A stretch of DNA of 64,000 bases from Sporobolomyces roseus. Its lineage: Eukaryota > Basidiomycota > Microbotryomycetes > Sporidiobolales > Sporidiobolaceae. The notes under the pieces were generated by a model, which did no database searches, was not told where the DNA came from, and worked only from the letters and a program-made list of their open reading frames with translations. Positions 46,782 through 59,382 of this stretch are shown here, piece by piece. The DNA lies in the NCBI GenBank assembly GCA_016617785.1, contig JADILM010000009.1, positions 1,093,482 through 1,157,481 on the forward strand. Direction: 5' to 3'. Every line of letters starts with the position of its first letter. Within the stretch, counting starts at the first letter, position 1. Both the position numbers and the translations under genes were made by a program.

Positions 46782-49608
46782 ATGGCGAGACCAATTTGGA
46801 AAGCAGAGGATGATAGAGTGTTGAGGGAAGAGTTGGAAAAAGCGGACGGAAAAGCCAGTTGGACCGCCGTCGCCAAACGGGCTTTTCCAGATGGTAAATT
46901 CGCAAAGAACGATTGTGTAGAGGTACGTAATTACTCTCCTTCGTTCCATCGTCTTGAAATCCGCTGACCTCTCTCTCTTCTTTATCGCCCTTCTCCCTAT
47001 CTTTCCCATTTTTTTTATTGCACCGCCCACTTTCGACCTTCACTTCACTCCATTGTCAATTCTTGAACCCTTTCAAACAGAGATGGAAACACTTGTCGAA
47101 ACCTCAATCGCAAAAGGGACCTTGGACAACTTCGGAAGACGCCTTGTTGAATGCGCTGGTCGCAAAATATGGTTGCGAAAAATGGGTAAGTTTCTCTCGT
47201 TCTCTGTCGTTTCCTTCGTTCCATCGAGCTCATTCTGTATCATCAACTTCCTCTCAGGTCCTCATCGCGAATGAAATTGGTACGAGAAGCGGGAAACAAT
47301 GTCGAGAAAGATGGCATAATCATCTGGATCCATCGAGTGAGTTGGCCCTTCACTCTGTTCCCCCCTCGACCTACCTCACTGACTCCCTCCACCTCTATGT
47401 AGTCAACAAGAGCGAATGGACACCAGAAGAAGACGCTCTCATTCGAGATTTGTACTCGAAAATTGGTTCTCGATGGGCAGAAATGGCCAAGTACTTGCCT
47501 GGTCGACCTGACAACGCGATCAAGAATCACTGGAATGCGTTAGTCACCCTCTTACTTGCCTCTCGAAAAGTGTGCTGATACGTTGCCTCGACCATGTCGC
47601 TAGTTCGCAAGTTCGGGAGAAGAGAGCTCGCGCAAAGAGTCAAGCTCGAGCGCAAGCTTACGATCCTGCTCTCGAAGGTGCTGGTCAAGACGAATACGAA
47701 CCACCGATACCTCCAATGATGACTCGAACGGGATCGAACGCTTCGTTGGGAGGTGCTCGTTACGCTCCTTATTCTCGACCGTCGAGGAATCGAAGCGATT
47801 CGATCTCTTCCTCTTACGCTGGACCTTCCAGTAATCGCAATTCGATGCTGAGCGATAACTCGGATTCGGCAGTCGCTTCGTCTTCGTCGTTAGGAGGAAT
47901 CTCTGCCGCTTCAGGAGTTACTCGACCTCGATCTTCCTCGACTTACAGCAACTACACTGGCAGCTCTCGACCCAATTCGCAGCACTTCTCCGATACCTTC
48001 GAGCTTCCTCATCCTCCACCTGTTCCTTTCGATTACGAACCTCAATTCAATCATTTCCACAGTTGGGGCCCTTCGTACGCTAGCGATTCTGGAGAACCTT
48101 TCCAACCTCTTCAACAGCACCACAACTTTGAATCGCAACAACCTGAACTGTGGCATCCTCAACCTCAGTATCCAGCTCCTCTCCCTTACGAGCACCTCGA
48201 ACAGCAATTACATTCCTCTCATCCCGTTCTCCCTCCTCTTCAAATCGATCACTTACCTACGTTCGAAACCTACGAAGTCTCGCCTGAAGATCCCTATCCT
48301 CCTCCCGATTCTCGATACGTCTCTCCCGTCGAATCCTTCGATCCGAATCTTCACCACTTCCCTGAATTCGCACCAGCTCCTTCTTCCCCTCGGTCCAACT
48401 TTGCCAATTTCGCATCGATCAACTCGCTTCAACAACAAGGGAGCTTACATCAGGCTCAACGGGATGTAACACTGTATGAAGGAGGAGGAGGAGGAGGAGG
48501 AGAAAGTTATCCTAGACCACCGAGATCAGCTTCGTCTGCCGGCTCATCAAGTCGAAGAGGATCAGTCGTTCCCCTTCACATTCATCCGCGACACCTCGCT
48601 ACTCTCGATGAGCAATACGGAGATGGAGGACCGACCCCTCGAGCTTCCGATTTTGAATCTTCGTCAACTTCGACGAGAACCAGCAAATCGTCGTTGACGG
48701 ATCAATGGGGAAACGTCGTTTCTCCTCCTTACACTTCTCCGAGCGTTACTTCACCTCAAGACTCGGGATACGCATCGTCTCTCGCCTACCCGCTCTCTTC
48801 TCGTGGATCTGTCGATTTCTCGACTTCTCGCCCTTCTTCGACTTTCCTACACCGACCATCGAATGAACCTCTCTCGGCTGATGCGGCGACGTTGAGCTTC
48901 TATCCTTCTTCGACTACCTCTCACTTGACGCAAGATCTCGGTCGACCTACCATCGCACGTCGAGATACCGCACCTCCAGCTTTCATTCGAGATCCTTCGG
49001 CAGGAGGCTTCTCCCCTCTCGACGCCCACGCCACCTTCCAAGCGTTCCCAGCTTCCGTCACTGCTCCATCCCTCCTCCATCCTCATCAGCAGCAGCACCG
49101 CCACACTCCCTCGATTCATTCACCTCTTCACAACCCGAATTCGCAATCGACCACTTCTACTCCTTCAATCTCTCACGACCTCTATGGGAATCGTCAACAA
49201 GCTTCATCATCATCTCATCTCGCCTTTCCCCCTCATCCTCCTTCGAAATTTGACACGCCTTCTCCCGGTTCTTCCTCTTCGCAAGGAAGTCATCCTTCTC
49301 TCCAGCATCCCTCCTCAGTATCTGGTTCTTCGTCACTCTCGCACACCTCTTCGCCTCCTCAATCGAATCAGGAGCTTCCGAGTTTGAGCAAGGTTTACCC
49401 TTCACCAGTGATCGGAGGTCTCGCTGCGAAATGGGAAGGACTCAAGATCAATACTGATGTTGGACAATTCAAAGCTGGAGCTGGAGGAGGAGGATCGATC
49501 TCGATGCCACTCGTCGGTGGTGCTAGTCCTTTATCAGCGTCAGCGGATTCGAAACCTGTACTCGGGTTAGCGATCGATGAAAACGGACGAGCTACCCTAC
49601 GACCCTAA
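46782..49608 (+). CDS. MYB-domain transcription factor (three repeats)
   Basis: Three tandem MYB repeats form the N-terminus. R1 begins [16 protein letters not shown], with [13 protein letters not shown]2 contains [20 protein letters not shown] and [18 protein letters not shown]3 contains [40 protein letters not shown] and WNA. The tryptophan spacing fits the R1R2R3/c-MYB class. A basic stretch ([14 protein letters not shown]) follows. About 600 residues of Ser/Pro/Gln/His-rich sequence complete the protein, with poly-Gly at 48480-48500, ending [13 protein letters not shown]. Related fungal MYB factors regulate development and cell cycle; the target here is unknown. The first 800 bases carry four or five introns and the long tail is one exon. 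Confidence 0.88.
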
Positions 49609-50205
49609 ACTTCGCTCCTTCAACATAGACACTCAACTATTCTACTTCTCTCAGCAAGAGATCGATTCTCTATCAGCCCGCTTTACTCTATGATCTTCCC
49701 TTCTTCAAAAATGTCCACAACTTTCGATAACATCCCTCGCCCTCTAACCGGTTTAGAAGCATTCGATCAGAATCTTGCACCACCACTCGTTAACAATACA
49801 CCTCGCAACGATACGATACCCCTATGATACCATATTTCTCCTCTCTTCTCCTTACGAGTTAAGCAGCATATACACGCAAGCTCGACTGCCATCTCTTTTT
49901 CTTTGCTCTCGACGAGTTTGTTCTATTCGTTCTTTCTTCCCTCTCTGTCATTTTTACGTCGTTACCTTTTTTCACTACACCCTTGCTCTTTTCTTAGCGA
50001 TATCATTTTACACGCACGTATATCGATCTAGAATTGTCAATCTATCACAATTAGCAAGCTGTGCTTCACTCTAACATCTCTCTTTGCGGTTGGCGAATGT
50101 ACTAAGCGAGAACTTCGAGATCATCGTGTGCGAAAACACTCAAAAGCTTTTCTACTCGACGATGCATTAGAATAACGGAACTTGTAAAGGGGGCCTTTGC
50201 GAAGT
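49609..50205. other. 3' interval of the MYB gene
   Basis: Likely holds the 3' UTR and terminator region of the MYB gene. A short frame at 49775-50074 is hydrophobic and low-complexity and not supported. I see no other gene before the relic that begins at 50206. Confidence 0.4.
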
Positions 50206-50360
50206 CTACAATGGAGAGAACCTGACTCCACCCAACCGAGCAGGTCCACAAGTTTGCAATCCGCTGATCAGAGCATAACGACTCGTAACCCGGTGATGTT
50301 CGAAGGAATGCTCTGGACGAGCAGGACGCCGACGACTCGTCAGTCGCGAAAGCTTTGAAG
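50206..50360 (-). pseudogene. Relic of a Family 1 gene: last exon only
   Basis: On the minus strand an open stretch reads FEHHRVTSRYALISGLQTCG, then PARLGGVRFSPL and stop at 50206. It matches the last exon of the gene at 39082 (LQHHRVSGRYALISGVCTYG, then GGQSLVPL) and more weakly the one at 5773 (HNRISRR, ending GGLRLSPL). No counterpart of exons 1-4 lies between it and the dispersed repeat copy C, which abuts it upstream. The body of the gene therefore appears to have been deleted. Confidence 0.75.
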
Positions 50361-50387
50361 GAGGGTTTGGATCAGGCTGTTAAAGGA

Positions 50388-51090
50388 GGTAGAGAAGCAG
50401 CGTCGTGGTAGATCCAGAGCGAGAGGAGAAATGGATCGTTCGAAGAGTCTGAGGTCGCTGTCTTTCCGATTCCGAAGCAGAACCCGACTGTTGAGGTAGG
50501 TCGAGTACATCGAGCGTTACCGAGTGTCGTAGAAGCATGTTCGTAGAGGCTCCATTCAAGAACTACTCGAGAGAGAGTGTCAAGTCAGCGAAAGTGAAAA
50601 CTCCTTCGAAAGGAGCGGTTCAACTCAACGTACCTTTTCCAGTCTATCTCCTGCCTCAGTAGAGAAAGTCTGAGCTCTCCGATCTGCTCCCTTGCTCACT
50701 ACACGCTTGATTCCCTACTCGTAACTCAGTCTTTCCTCCCTTCCAATGTTCGCTTTCCCTCAACGTCCAGCAGGAGAGACTTCTGGACGACGTGATCGAG
50801 TAGCAGAGTAGCTTCAGTGAATTATAGAGGCATGGTCAGAGCCTAGAGAAGCCTTAGGAAAGTGCAGGCCAGCTCATCAATTCAAAGTTGAGATGGGGGA
50901 AGAGAAGCGCGAGGACTCACTTGAGCGAGCGTGAGGTAGCTTCTAAGTTGATTTGAGATGTATCTTTGATGATTCAAAGCAAAAATGAGTAGCCAGAGCG
51001 AGTGTTCGAAGTAAGAGAGTCGGTTGAGATCGAGCAAGTTTGAATCGTCTCTTGACTTGCTACACATCACTTCCGATCACGCTCGAGCTT
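50388..51090 (-). repeat. Dispersed accessory repeat, copy C
   Basis: This matches copies A and B in order. On the minus strand it runs from a stretch related to CGATTCAAACTTGCTC, through GTGAGTCCTCGCGCTTCTC, a block related to EQIGELR/GVDLRAQ with shifted frames, donor GTACGT, acceptor CTCTCGAGTAG, and a block nearly identical to copy B containing ATGCTTCTACGACACTCGG. The exon-like blocks have stops and frameshifts relative to A and B. It lies next to the relic last exon at 50206-50360, not an intact gene. Confidence 0.75.
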
Positions 51091-51241
51091 CGCAATAACT
51101 TCTCCTAACTCTATAAGCACCGAGCACTCGTCTACCAGCTTCGCTTTCGTTTCACTAGCTTTCTCTCGACCTCTCGCCGACGAACCGCGGCAACTCTTCC
51201 ATTTCCCTCCTCGCTCACTTCCCCTTCAATTACACTCGGAG

Positions 51242-52458
51242 ATGCCTCTACCTCTCGGTGCTTCACCTCCCCTCCCGTCTTCCTCGCTATCTTCTTCTTC
51301 CTCCCCAGACCCATCGCAGATTCAAGATCGATTCTCATGCCGTGAAGTAATGGAGGGATTCCCAGTACATCGGGATAGTTGTGAGTGGAGTAAGATGAGG
51401 AATTTGTTTGCGGAGGAAGCTTGTGAGTTTGAACGCAACCCATTCGTCAGATGAAAGGTCTGAAAGTTGATACGAAAGAAGGGAGGGAATAGATGTTTTC
51501 ACTACTTGGTCAGGAGGAGTTCCTGTGGATGAGTTTATACAGATCTCGTGAGTCACCGAGCTGCTCAGTGTCGACTCGGAGGAGGAACTGAGGTAGTTGT
51601 TGCGGTTCGCAGAGAGAAGGGTTTTCAGAAAGGCGTAAAGATCGCTGTACGTCCCTCGAAGCACTTTACACAAGCCCTTGTGAGTAAGCGTTGATGTTGA
51701 GTCTTCTCATGAGATCTACAGCATCGAGTGAACGGTTCAACTGTCGATATCGCGATTTCGGGCAAAGGGGAAGGGAAACGAGCTCTCGGAAAACTGAAAG
51801 CGTACGCACCTCACTCTCTCTCAGTCCTTACTCTTTCCAGCGACTGATGGAGATGTATGCGTACAGTACGATCACTCAGCGATTCAAGATGCCTTGTATT
51901 GATGGAAAAGAAGAACCTTGCGAAGTAGATATTGACGCAGATTGTCGGTCAGTCTCCCTTCTCCCCTTTCTTCATCATCATTCATCACTCGCACGTACAA
52001 CATTCATTCTTCAATGACGACACAGACTCTGCTTCTTTCTAGAGAAGAACTCTCAAGGAGAATGGAAAACTCATTTCTTCAAAGGTGACCTTCCTTCCTC
52101 TCCTCTTCCCTATCTCAATCGCTCACGAGTCAAGTCGGTAGGTATCTACGAACGAGATCGACCTCACCCACTCGATTACTCAAGATTACCAAAATTCGAT
52201 CAGGAGAAACTCGAGAGTTTTCCGGAAGGTTATAGACATTTGGGATATTGTCAGGAAGTTATTGCGGGTTTCAAAGTCAAGAGAGATTTACCTCAGAGTA
52301 GAGGTAAGCTCGACTCCTATCTTGTAGGGAAGTGGGAAGAGAGAGCTGATGTTTGGTTGAGGGAAACAGGTGAGGAACATGATCATTTTTATCGATGTTT
52401 CATTGATTGGCTTGAGGGAACATCGGTGGAGGAAATGAAAGTGAAACTAGGAGTCTAA
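51242..52458 (+). CDS. SnoaL-like (NTF2-fold) domain protein
   Basis: The N-terminal Ser/Pro stretch (MPLPLGASPPLPSSSL) precedes the domain. Its first helix is SCREVMEGFPVHRDSCEWSK, then MRNLFAEEA, and after an intron comes VFTTWSGGVPVDEFIQIS. The later part has LMEMYAYSTITQRFKM, EWKTHFFKGIYERDRPHPLD, and EGYRHLGYCQEVIAGFKVKR, then DHFYRCFIDWLEG. The order (helix with a WxxxRxLFAxE-type motif, GG strand, then the THFFKGIYE and PEGYRHLGY blocks) fits fungal SnoaL-like proteins of about 250-300 residues. These have an NTF2-like cone fold and include cyclases, hydratases and many proteins with no known activity. No substrate can be assigned. The C-terminus ends EEMKVKLGV. Confidence 0.75.
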
Positions 52459-52570
52459 CGCTCTCTAAAGATGAAGAGGGAAAAGGAAGTTTGGGAAAAG
52501 TTGTAACAACAAAGTTTGACTTGCAAAAAAAAAAAAAAACAAGGCTACTTCCGATTTCTACCCTCGTTTC

Positions 52571-55012
52571 TTACTTCCTACGTTCAGCAACTATATCATC
52601 ATCCGAATCACTCCTCTCATCGAAAACAGTCTTTGGTTGAGTTTCTTTCCATGCTGAAGTCCAGGTATTATCGTTTGGATCTGAAGTCGCATATTTCAAT
52701 AAAGCTTCTCGAGGCTATGTCACACATTCAACTCATCAGTTCCGAGCAAGAGGGAGAGAGAGAGAAGGGAGGAGAAAGCGTACGTCTTGATCTCGGAGGT
52801 TGGATTTAATCATTCCTTGCACTACATGTTGAGTAGCAGACGCACCAACTCGTCCACCTCTTCCAGGTCCAGTAATTGGTGGAGCTACACACACACACAA
52901 CCCTCTCGAGCTCAATCAGTACTCCCATCACTTTCCCATCGGATTTTCGACTGAGAGTTGAACGTACTAGGTTTGAGAGTTTTTTGAGGATCATGTCGTT
53001 CTCGATCTCGTTTACGTTTCCCACCTCTCCCGCCAGCACTCGTTCCTCCAGCTGAAGGATCATCTTTGAACATGGGTAGAGAATGGGGAGCGATAATGGG
53101 TCGATCGAGTTCGTTTGGACCAGATGAGAATGCAGATTCGATAGTTGCTTTTCGAGCGTGTCGGGTTAGACCGAGTAGAGCTCCTTTTTGGGAGAGGTGT
53201 GGTGAGTAGAGAACATGAATTGTTCCGGAAGCGGTTGATGCGAGAATCTACTCGAAGAAAGGAAGGAGGAGTTAGTGAAGCAAGAGAGAGGGAGAGATGG
53301 GGAGGACATTACTTGATTGATTTTATCATGCCAAATCACTTTGATCACTGAGAATTCGGAAATTTCTATTCTCTTCCTCAATTCCATCCCACCTTCACCA
53401 TCCAATTCGAGAACTATCACTTCTCCCATTCGTTTCCCTAGAGTCTTTTCCAATTCACTCGCTCTACTCTCTTCTTGATTTCCCGAGAGTACTCCAGCTT
53501 TCGAGCCGGCGGTACCGGTGAGAAGGTATTTACCGGAAGGGGAGAAGGAGAGAGAGGTTTCAGAGTTGAGTGAGGGGAGGGAAGAGATGATGGATAAAGG
53601 TTTCTTGATTGATTTTGGGTTCCAAACTATCTCACTCGGATCCCGTCAGTCTTGTGTAGAAGGGAGAGAGATCGATAGAAAAGGTAGAGGCTTACGCTTG
53701 ACAGTTCCGTCCCCACCTCTAGTAGCGAGATATTTGTTATCCGGACTGAAAACTATCGAACTCGTAACAGTCCCTTTCTCATGAGCTTTCTCATTAGACT
53801 GTACGAACACCTCTACAACTAACGATCAGTTTTCAGTCGTTCTGAAAAGGTAGAGAGATGCAGAACGTACATAATCAGGTCTAGTAAAGTTTCCATTCGA
53901 TTTCCATATATTCAAACTTCCATCCTCCGCACAACAAGCAATCAATTTCCCATCCCTACTCCATTCACAACATGTAATCTTTGATTTCCCACCTCTCTCT
54001 TTAGATTTCACTACTATGACTGATTTTGATTTTCGACGATCTGTTTTGTCCCAGATTCGGAGGGTTGAATCGGATGAGGAGGTTAGGAATAAAGAGGGAT
54101 TGGTCGGGTGCCAGGAGAGGGAAGAGATTGAGGAGACGTGACCGGATGTGTGTCGGAGATCTCGGATGTACATGTCTCCTTTAACGAATTCACCACTATC
54201 GTTTCAATTAGAACGAGACATGGTCAGCTCGCCCTCTCTCCTTCTTCCCGTCGAGAGGGGAAGGAGATATACGTACATCTCTGCTCCATCTCGATCATAC
54301 CATTTCACTTGATCTGATCCATTCGCAACCAAGAAACTATCTCCACTAATTGAAAATTTACAATCCACCACCTACTCAGCCCTCCCATCTTTCCGCATCA
54401 GCATTTATCTCCCTACAGAAGAGAGAGGAAGGGTTGTGAGCGTACTTGGTGACCTGCCCTCGATTCGAAAGAACGGAAAGGTTTGAAATCCGATTTCATT
54501 CCACCGAAATCCCAAATTTTTAAATCATAATCATAACTTCCAGTCACTAATCTAGCACCTGATGGATCCATTGACATTGCTGATACTGTCTAATTATACC
54601 CGAATAGTGAGTCAGAAGGATTGCGAGAGAGAGAGAAAGGGAGGGGGAGTGAGAAGTACCTTTGAATGATCTTGTAAGATAACCTCGTGTGTTATTGGGA
54701 GGTCTCCCTCATCATCTCCTGAGTACACTTGTTCGATTGCGTTTAGTTCTGGCTTGTCTTGGTCGAGTTGAGAGGTAATAGCAGAAGGAGGTTGTTCGAT
54801 GATTCCCTCTTCCTTCTCATTCTCTCCTTTGATAGCCTGTACATTCACCTGTCCAATCGATCAGCTCATACTCTCTCTCAGATCAGTAGTAAAGAGTGGA
54901 AACGTACAGATGAAGTTCTTTTAGTCTTTCCAATATTTTGAGTATTCCCAAACTGTTGTTTCTGTTGAGATTGTTTCCCGAATGCCAGAGGTAGACCCGT
55001 TAATTCATCCAT
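52571..55012 (-). CDS. WD40 protein, WDR70 homolog
   Basis: The start is MDELTGLPLAFGKQSQQKQQ. Conserved blocks are PITHEVILQDHSKTVSAMSM, GARLVTGSYDYDLKIWDFGG, then MKSDFKPFRSFE, FLVANGSDQVKWYDRDGAE and GDMYIRDLRHTSGHVSSISS. WD units TSSSDSTLRIWDKTDRR and IACCAEDGSLNIWKSNG follow. The C-terminal tail (RKRDRERHDPQKTLKP, then PPITGPGRGGRVG and DPREALLKYATSDPND) is the typical WDR70 tail. In fission yeast and human cells WDR70 acts with DNA-break repair and CRL4 ubiquitin ligase, and it has been linked to splicing; no role is shown here. An acidic end (SDSDDDIVAERRK) closes the protein. An intron near 52885 has an ACACACACACAC run. Start and stop were read from the minus strand. Confidence 0.87.
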
Positions 55013-55198
55013 CTTTCTCTTGATTCGTCCTATCGAGTTGTGTGGTGAATGAAAAGTGACAAGTTCAAGATGAACCTTTTCTCTCTCTCTTTCTCTCTCT
55101 CTTACTTCTCACTCCCCGCACTTGAAACCTTGCCCGATCCATTCTCAACACTCTCAACAACCCTTCCAAGTGATCGATCAAGTCTAAGATCTAATACG

Positions 55199-55835
55199 AT
55201 GGCCGCTTCCTTTCCCCCCACTTCTCCTTCGTCTCCCATAAACTCTTCCACTCCAATCTCACTCCAATTGGATCGTACTCATTTATCAATCAAAGAGATT
55301 GGAGATGCGAATAGAAGAGCTCAATTAGATGGTCAGTCACTTGAAAGAAACTCCCTTATTCCATTTCTCTCTCTCTCTTTACTAAACCTTTGAGAGTTTG
55401 TGGGAGAACAGGTGTTGCGGCTGGTACTTGTGCGGGTTTTTTGAGTGGATTCATGAGTACTAAAGGATTGAAAATGAGTAGGAATACGGGTTTGTTGAGT
55501 GGAATCATGTCGGGAGTAATCGTTGGGTGAGTCTCTCTCTCCCCTTCCCTTTCTCCCTTCGAAACTAACGAAGAGCTCGAGGCATTAGGTATATCTTTAC
55601 GCAAGAGAGTTTGAAGATTCAATTGAAGAAAGCACAGGATTCGAATGAAGCGTTGAAGAGACACCTTTCGAATGGGGACAACGAAGGAGGTGGGTTCGTT
55701 CCTGATGAGAGAGGGTTGGAAGGCATGAGTTTGAGAGAGAGGAGGGAGGTTTGGGATATGAGTAAAGGGGAGAGAGGGACGGGCGGGATGGAGGCGTTCG
55801 AGGACAAGTATCAGAGTACTAGAGGGGATCACTGA
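55199..55835 (+). CDS. Small predicted membrane protein
   Basis: Three exons encode about 160 residues. The N-terminus is Ser/Pro-rich (MAASFPPTSPSSPINSSTP), then a conserved-looking HLSIKEIGDANRRAQLDG. Two Gly-rich hydrophobic segments follow: VAAGTCAGFLSGFMSTKGLK, then NTGLLSGIMSGVIVGYIFTQ. These could be a helical hairpin in a membrane. A charged C-terminus follows with EALKRHLSNGDNEGG and RGLEGMSLRERREVWDMSK. Gly-zipper-like spacing (GxxxG) in both segments suggests close helix packing. I do not recognise the family. It is divergent from WDR70 across about 190 bases and converges on NKAP. Confidence 0.65.
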
Positions 55836-56129
55836 AAGTAATGATCTTGGGAGTGGGGAGGATCGAGCATAAGTGAGAAGGGAGTGTATGATGAATGATG
55901 ATCACTATTCACATGAGATTAGCGAGGGGAGGAAACGAGAGGGAGGAAACGATCCGCTTGAGAAACGAAGCGATGGGAGAATTGCGAAGAGTCAGATCGG
56001 AGAACCTCTCCCATCCTCAGGTTACGCTGTCTCGCACTCCTCGACGCAGCGTCTTAATCAGAGCTAGGGTGAAAGTGAAAGCGAAGAACTGGTTGTGATT
56101 GGCAAGAGGCTAAAGAGAGTCCTCGAAAA

Positions 56130-57733
<1,604 letters not shown>

Positions 57734-57831
57734 GATTAGAAGTGATTAGTTAAAGTTGAAGAAACGAATTCCTAATTCTTAACCTTTCTCTCTCTCAATC
57801 ACACTTCACTCCCCACCAACTTTAATCTATC

Positions 57832-59216
57832 ATGTGAGTACTTCTAGCTGGTGTAGAATGGATAGAGTACTGATCAGAGTGGAATTAAAGGTCTGCGATC
57901 AACGCGTTGAGTCGATTAGCAGTTCCCGCATTCATCGGTTTATCTCTCGCTCAAGCTTCAATCTATGACGGTATGTCCTGTACTCTCACTTAACCCTTCC
58001 TACTCCCATCAGCTCGAGGAAGTAGTTCGATAAGATGAAGAGGGAGATTCCGCCCCTCTTCTTTTCAAGTTCCGTTTAACTGACGATCGACTCTCGTTTT
58101 GATACTTGATTAGTACCTGGTGGACACAGAGCAATCATCTTTGATCGATTCAAGGGAGTTATCGAAGATGTACGTTGATTTACCCTCTCATCTCGCCTCT
58201 CTTGCCGATCGACTTACGAATCTCAACTCTGAGTGCAGCCTATCAAAGAAGGTACTCACTTGTTGATTCCATGGCTTCAACGACCAATCCTAATGGAAAC
58301 TCGAATCAAGCCTCGCGTGCGTCTTTCACTTTTTCGCAATTCTCGTCTCCTCTCCGAATCTAAAATCTCACCCAATTCTCTCTTTCTTCAGAATATCTCT
58401 ACTACGACCGGTTCAAAAGATCTTCAAACAGTATCCCTCACTCTCCGAGTCATGTTCAGACCAGATCAAAGACACCTCGCAACGATCTACCGATCTCTCG
58501 GAACTACTTACGATGAACGAGTTCTCCCTTCTATCGGAAACGAAGTTCTCAAAGCTACCGTCGCTCAGTTTGATGCGGCTGAATTGATCACTCAGAGGGA
58601 GGTCGTCAGCGCGAGGATTAGAGAGGATTTGTTGAAGAGGGCAGGAGAATTCAATATCGTTTTGGAAGATGTTTCTTTGGTGCGTATTTCTTCTCTACAA
58701 CCTCCTTCTCATGATGAATATAAGTTGACGGGGTTTTGCGAATGCGCACAGACTCATATGACTTTCGGTAAAGATTTCACTCAAGCAGTAGAACAGAAAC
58801 AAATCGCTCAACAAGGTACGCCTCTCACCCTGTTGCGCTTTCCTCCTCTTTTCCTCAACTGACCCATTCTGCTCGTCCCTTTTGTGTAGAGGCTGAACGA
58901 GCCAAGTTCATCGTTGAACGAGTAAGTTTTCATCATTTTCCCCGTCTTCTCTCTTTTTCTCATCTCATGTCTGACTCCTTCGCCCTTCGCTTAGTCCGAG
59001 CAAGAACGACAAGCTGCCGTAGTCCGAGCCGAGGGAGAAGCCGAAGCCGCCACGATCATTTCCCGCGCTCTCTCGAAAGCAGGTGACGGTCTCGTCCAAT
59101 TCCGACGAATCGAAGCTTCGAAAGAAATTGCTGGAACTTTGGCGGCGAATGGAAGGAACGTTACTTATTTACCTGGAGGCGGAAACGTACTTTTACAAGT
59201 GCCGAGTCAAGCGTAA
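57832..59216 (+). CDS. PHB1: Prohibitin subunit Phb1
   Basis: The reading starts with the start codon itself split by an intron: AT at 57832-57833, donor GTGAGT, acceptor TTAAAG, then G at 57891. This gives [20 protein letters not shown] and [20 protein letters not shown]. The SPFH/band-7 domain follows ([73 protein letters not shown]). The C-terminal coiled coil contains [20 protein letters not shown] and [18 protein letters not shown]. It ends [15 protein letters not shown]. Phb1 and Phb2 form ring complexes in the inner mitochondrial membrane. The first hydrophobic stretch is the membrane anchor. The VPGGHRAI start region and the NVLLQVP end favour Phb1 over Phb2. Seven or eight exons are present. 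Confidence 0.92.
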
Positions 59217-59382
59217 AAAGGGAAAGACGAAAGATGGAGAGGGAGAAGGGAGTTTTGTACAATCGGTTCGAACTCAGTTTTTTTAACAATACAAATCACG
59301 CATTACCACTCATCTCTCATGAAGCGCAACGAGAGTGCGTAGATTTTGATTCGAACAACAGTTTCTCTCTCGAGAAAGTTTT

